This document shows positions 61,280 to 64,000 of a DNA stretch of 64,000 bases, piece after piece. The stretch's first letter is position 1. Each line of letters opens with the position of its first letter. Location of the stretch: the NCBI GenBank assembly GCA_910575005.1, contig CAJTCL010000008.1, positions 76,277 through 140,276 on the forward strand, written 5' to 3'. Below the pieces are notes generated by a model, which saw only the letters and a program-made list of their open reading frames with translations, ran no database searches and was not told the origin of the DNA. This DNA is from Lachnospiraceae bacterium (GTDB lineage Bacteria; Bacillota; Clostridia; Lachnospirales; Lachnospiraceae). The translations under genes and the position numbers were made by a program.

Positions 61280-61969
61280 ATGAAAAGAAAAACAATTTTT
61301 TCAATAGTTACAATATTTATTTTTATATTCATGGTTTCTATGCCAATAGCTGCATCTGCAAAGGGTACGCCATCTAGTAAGCATGTTTCTGAATATGCCC
61401 AATTAGGTATTATAAAGAAAGATGATGCGTTCTTTTATAAAAATAAGCGTATCCGTATTTTTTTTGATGAAAGGGCTGACCGTTCTTTTGAATACAGCTT
61501 CGTGGATATTGATGGCACAATTGATATACGTCTGTTGAGAAATAAAGCTGGAAATATTAGCAGGCTGATACGGATACCAAAAAAGAAAGCGAATAAAATA
61601 TTGAAAGATATGCTTGGTTTTGTTCCAAAACATCCCACTGAGAATACGAAACCTCACAAGAAAAAAGAGTATACTGACATTGAGCGTTGCCAGTTTAAAG
61701 ATGTCCCTGTCGGAATTAAGAAAGTTATTAAAAAAAGATGCACTAAGAATAAATGGTACATTATCAAATCTTCAAATAGAGATTATGTATATTTTAAAAA
61801 AGTGCCAAAAGACTTTGCATTCCAAATTATCGGCAAAAATTTAGATATACATGATATAGGGAAAAAGAAAAAAAATGGTTCTGTACTGCTCTCTATCGGC
61901 AGGAATTTTAATTTTACTCTCACTTATAATTCCAAGCCAGTAAAAACCATTATTATAAAAGCTAAATAG
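61280..61969 (+). CDS. Secreted protein homologous to the sensor ectodomain
   Basis: A 229-residue protein with a signal peptide (MKRKTIFSIVTIFIFIFMVS...ASA). Residues about 43-229 align with 350-535 of the preceding protease: FFYKNKRIRIFFDERADRSFE, GTIDIRLLRNKAGNISRLIRI, KANKIL, KNKWYIIKSSNRDYVYFKK, NLDIHDIG and ISIGRNFNFTLTYNSK have direct counterparts. Very basic (many KKK runs). AAAGGAGG precedes ATG; 60 bp after the protease, no separate promoter seen. Probable soluble ligand, decoy or effector of the system. Confidence 0.8.
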   Translation: MKRKTIFSIVTIFIFIFMVSMPIAASAKGTPSSKHVSEYAQLGIIKKDDAFFYKNKRIRIFFDERADRSFEYSFVDIDGTIDIRLLRNKAGNISRLIRIPKKKANKILKDMLGFVPKHPTENTKPHKKKEYTDIERCQFKDVPVGIKKVIKKRCTKNKWYIIKSSNRDYVYFKKVPKDFAFQIIGKNLDIHDIGKKKKNGSVLLSIGRNFNFTLTYNSKPVKTIIIKAK

Positions 61970-62027
61970 AAAGAAACGGCTCAAGCAAATGTGTCTGCGT
62001 GGATATTTGGCGATCATCACGAGAGTT

Positions 62028-62055
62028 AATACCCCGCTGTTTACAGCGGGGTATT
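62028..62055 (+). terminator. Terminator after the BlaI/BlaR1-like operon
   Basis: AATACCCCGCTGT / ACAGCGGGGTATT, 13-bp arms with a 2-nt loop, T-rich tail. Confidence 0.8.
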
Positions 62056-62170
62056 GGTTTATTAAAGAAATTCATTTATTTTAGTGCTTGCCAAAATTTA
62101 TAGATATATTATCTATTTATGTAATGATATTTTTTACATATTTGTTCTTTCTATAATCATAGGTAGGACA

Positions 62171-62445
62171 AGCCCACCAAATAAAAAAAACGATGTTCGG
62201 GTGGGCTATTTCGTCATACCCTGACCACCCTCCGACTTCGCTTTTTGAAGTTTGGAGGGATTTTTATTGCCTGCAAATAGCAAATTCTATTTACATATAT
62301 CATATCGGGGATGGGCGGACAGCCTGTTAAAAAACTCCTCGTCAGTACATGGGGGCTTTGTACCCTGCAAGTAGAAGTCATATTTCTACATATTGGAACT
62401 AAAATCTCTCTAAACCGTAAAGGTCACGGAACCTTTGCGGTTTTT
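62171..62445 (+). terminator. Three hairpins in the gap before the sigma-like gene
   Basis: AGCCCACC/GGTGGGCT (62171-62207); CCCTCC-ACTTC/GAAGT-GGAGGG plus TTTTTA (62228-62265); AAACCG-AAAGGT/ACCTTT-CGGTTT plus T-run (62412-62445). These insulate cargo from the mobilisation module. No gene is visible in 61970-62561. Confidence 0.65.
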
Positions 62446-62561
62446 CTTTTGTCGTTTTTTATCGGAATGTGCCGAAGGGCTGTTTCCGCTGTTGGCTGCC
62501 GTTCGCCGCCTATCCAATCTGGATTATTACATTTCAAAAATTCAGATTGGAGGAAAAAAGA

Positions 62562-62987
62562 ATGGCATACAACAACGGACGGGAGAACAGGAAATGGCTT
62601 ATCTGGAAAGAAACCGAGGAAAAAATATTGAGGGAACACGGAGTTGATGAAACCACCATTGAACAAATCCGCACAGACGACAGGGCAGACTTCAATTCCA
62701 ACAGGCGGTTTTACCATTGGACAAGCGACTTCGGTGAATACCTTGAGGGGATGGCAGACAGGGAACAGAATACCGAGCTAAAGACGGTTGCTGATTTACT
62801 GGACGAGATTGAGGACGAAACTCTGTATCGGGCATTGCTTACGGTGGACAGGCGTACCCTGCAAATCATCCTGCTGAAAATGCAGGGCTATTCCACAAAG
62901 GAAATCGCCCCGCTTGTGGGATTGACAACGGGTGCTATCTATGCAAGGCTAGACCATCTGCGGAAAAAGCTGCGGAAGATTTTATAA
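62562..62987 (+). CDS. Sigma-70 region 4-like protein of the mobile element
   Basis: A 141-residue protein. The C-terminal half reads LYRALLTVDRRTLQIILLKMQGYSTKEIAPLVGLTTGAIYARLDHLRKKL, a sigma-70 region 4 helix-turn-helix; the N-terminal half (RFYHWTSDFGEYLEGMADRE) is typical of small sigma-like factors in Tn916-type and related elements. GGAGG lies before ATG 62562. Probably controls element genes. Confidence 0.8.
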   Translation: MAYNNGRENRKWLIWKETEEKILREHGVDETTIEQIRTDDRADFNSNRRFYHWTSDFGEYLEGMADREQNTELKTVADLLDEIEDETLYRALLTVDRRTLQIILLKMQGYSTKEIAPLVGLTTGAIYARLDHLRKKLRKIL

Positions 62988-63018
62988 CCAGCTAATAAAG
63001 GCAGCTTTCTGGCGGGCT

Positions 63019-63050
63019 ATTGGGTGGGGGATAAAATTTCCCCACCCAAT
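63019..63050 (+). terminator. Terminator after the sigma-like gene
   Basis: ATTGGGTGGGG / CCCCACCCAAT with a 10-nt loop, followed by TTTAAAATT. Confidence 0.8.
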
Positions 63051-63110
63051 TTAAAATTATATGAATAAAATTCCCGTCCACAGGGAATACTAAAAAGTTT
63101 GCCCAAAGTA

Positions 63111-63140
63111 TTGACATGGGTACAGCCGCTATGGTATTCT
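63111..63140 (+). promoter_or_regulatory. Promoter of the mobilisation operon
   Basis: TTGACA (63111-63116), 18-nt spacer, TATTCT (63135-63140). The 480-nt leader up to mobC has hairpins (GTCAGCC/GGCTGAC near 63208; GCCGCCGAA/TTTCGGCTGGC near 63230) and no convincing ORF. Confidence 0.55.
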
Positions 63141-63510
63141 GAAATACCCATGAGGGAATTGGAAGATTGAAAATGAAATAGCACATAGATGGAAGAATGA
63201 AATGTCAGCCAATGGATAAGGCTGACTGCCGCCGAACGTAAGTCGTCCTTTTCGGCTGGCGTATGGCAGCAAGGTTTTGAATCCCAAAGCCGTTACATAG
63301 CATTGCGAATCTGAGCAGGAGAAAACACTCCTGTCATTCGTGGTGCGGTGTGGCGGCTTTTTCATTTATCCAAAAGTCAAGAAAAATCGAATCCAGAACG
63401 GAGGTGGAAAGGACATAGGATTTTCTTTTCGGCGGGTAAGGCAGGTATGGAAGAATACTGCTGCACAGGAAAAATGCTCTGCGGCGTTGTCCACAGAGAT
63501 AGCGAGCATC

Positions 63511-63578
63511 GGATTGTGTCAGCCACAATCCCGCCCACACAAAACAAGTGGGCGTAACTTACTCAGGGGACATCCCCT
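63511..63578. other. Candidate origin of transfer (oriT)
   Basis: GGATTGTG-TCAGC-CACAATCC (63511-63531), then CGCCCAC (63532-63538) inverted as GTGGGCG (63548-63554), immediately followed by TAACTTACTC, then CAGGGGA-CA-TCCCCTG (63563-63578). An inverted repeat abutting a short conserved core just upstream of mobC and the relaxase is typical oriT layout; the complementary strand TAAGTTACGCCC loosely resembles TAAGTGCGCCC nic sites of MobQ/P plasmids. Confidence 0.5.
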
Positions 63579-63622
63579 GTTTACCCCGAAGAAAGAAAAA
63601 TAAGACTGGAGGATTGAGGAAA

Positions 63623-63979
63623 ATGAGCAGAGAAAAATCAGAAAAGGTTGTGCGGAGTGTCCCGATTACTGTCCGATTGAACGAGGAAGAACATGAAAAA
63701 TTAAAGCAGTGCGCCGCCGCTTGCGGTCTGTCCACCGCCGAATTTATGCGCCAGTTATGCAAGGGAAACGCCCCTCAGCCACAGCCTAAAACCGAGTTTT
63801 GGGAACTGCTAAACAAGCTCTATGAGGTGCATGACGCTTTCAAAAAGTGTGTTCCCTACTATCTAACCGCCGCCGAAATCTGTAAGGAGATTGAGGATTT
63901 TATCTTAGAACTGCAACAGAAAATAACTCTCCCACTACGATTTAATGTAGAAGAACTGATGGAACAGGGGGCGGTCTGA
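63623..63979 (+). CDS. mobC: Mobilisation relaxosome protein MobC
   Basis: A 118-residue accessory DNA-binding protein. VRSVPITVRLNEEEHEKLKQCAAACGLSTAEFMRQLCKG is the ribbon-helix-helix part of MobC/MbeC-type proteins; the C-terminal helix (LLNKLYEVHDAFKKCVPYYL) likely contacts the relaxase. GAGG lies just before ATG 63623. The relaxase starts 1 bp after the stop. Confidence 0.85.
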   Translation: MSREKSEKVVRSVPITVRLNEEEHEKLKQCAAACGLSTAEFMRQLCKGNAPQPQPKTEFWELLNKLYEVHDAFKKCVPYYLTAAEICKEIEDFILELQQKITLPLRFNVEELMEQGAV

Positions 63980-63980
63980 T

Positions 63981-64000
63981 ATGGCAACAACGAGCTTATG
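63981..64000 (+). CDS. Start of the relaxase gene, cut by the window edge
   Basis: Only ATGGCAACAACGAGCTTATG is visible (MATTSL), the usual first residues of relaxases that follow mobC in Lachnospiraceae elements. GGGGGCGG precedes it within the mobC end. Identity rests mostly on context. Confidence 0.5.

Noticed and set aside
63340-63603. 87- and 69-codon frames in the mob leader
   Set aside because: They overlap each other and the oriT-like palindromes; no convincing ribosome sites or family features.
1-64000. CRISPR arrays, rRNA and tRNA genes
   Set aside because: No regularly spaced repeat series, rRNA segments or tRNA cloverleaf sequences were noticed on either strand by eye.

Overview
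The window looks like a piece of a spore-forming, probably motile gut anaerobe of the Lachnospiraceae (Clostridia), at roughly 40-43% GC by eye. Pointers are a GerA-type spore germination protein cut by the left edge, a SleB-like cortex hydrolase, a Csp-like subtilase, a SCIFF peptide with its radical-SAM maturase, a fused SecDF, a butyrate-type thl/hbd/bcd/etfBA cluster, two sigma-28-like promoters, PilZ and HD-GYP proteins, and two very large secreted arabinofuranosidases. I see no rRNA, tRNA or CRISPR array. Species is not decidable from this.

Layout. 1-9.8 kb: gerA fragment, GntR regulator and ispE, an orphan 199-aa protein behind a sigma-28-like promoter, a two-gene membrane operon, an internally deleted K+/H+ antiporter, an RlaP-type nucleotidyltransferase, and the scfA-scfB-secDF block (SCIFF peptide, maturase, translocase). 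9.8-21 kb: a VanRS-like two-component pair, a small acidic protein with eda and kdgK (2-keto-3-deoxygluconate catabolism), TIGR04086 and CNNM membrane proteins, and purC-purF-purB. 21-26 kb: PilZ, a TetR regulator with two membrane proteins sharing a TGAAC-N3-GTTCA operator, gpmI and an ECF S component. 26-32.5 kb: thl-hbd-bcd-etfB-etfA without crt, behind a promoter that contains a Rex-like site. 32.8-41.6 kb: cell-wall hydrolase, degenerate HD-GYP protein, galE, a holin-like type I toxin with a convergent antisense RNA, a NahK-like sugar kinase plus nucleotidyltransferase, AraC regulator and superoxide reductase. 41.8-54.5 kb: truncated peptidoglycan-binding gene, BirA-regulated bioY, lspA, subtilase, and GH51 and GH127 arabinofuranosidases carrying the same C-terminal module. 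54.9-57.4 kb: a ClpX paralogue and a gene cut by an insertion.

From about 57.4 kb to the right edge lies an integrative/conjugative element built from fragments (tnpV, a merR stub, a tnpX remnant, a CHAP remnant). It carries one intact-looking cargo operon (BlaI-like repressor, BlaR1-like membrane protease, secreted protein) followed by a mobilisation module (sigma-like factor, candidate oriT, mobC, relaxase start).

The strongest candidates for something undescribed are: (1) the BlaI/BlaR1-like operon at 59.2-62.0 kb, whose sensor ectodomain is duplicated as a separate secreted protein; (2) a family of 171-175 nt structured repeats (three full copies, one half copy, one end) with conserved loops and a compensatory stem change; (3) a compact type I toxin-antitoxin locus at 37.2-37.55 kb. 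All family names come from reading the translations; no database search was run.
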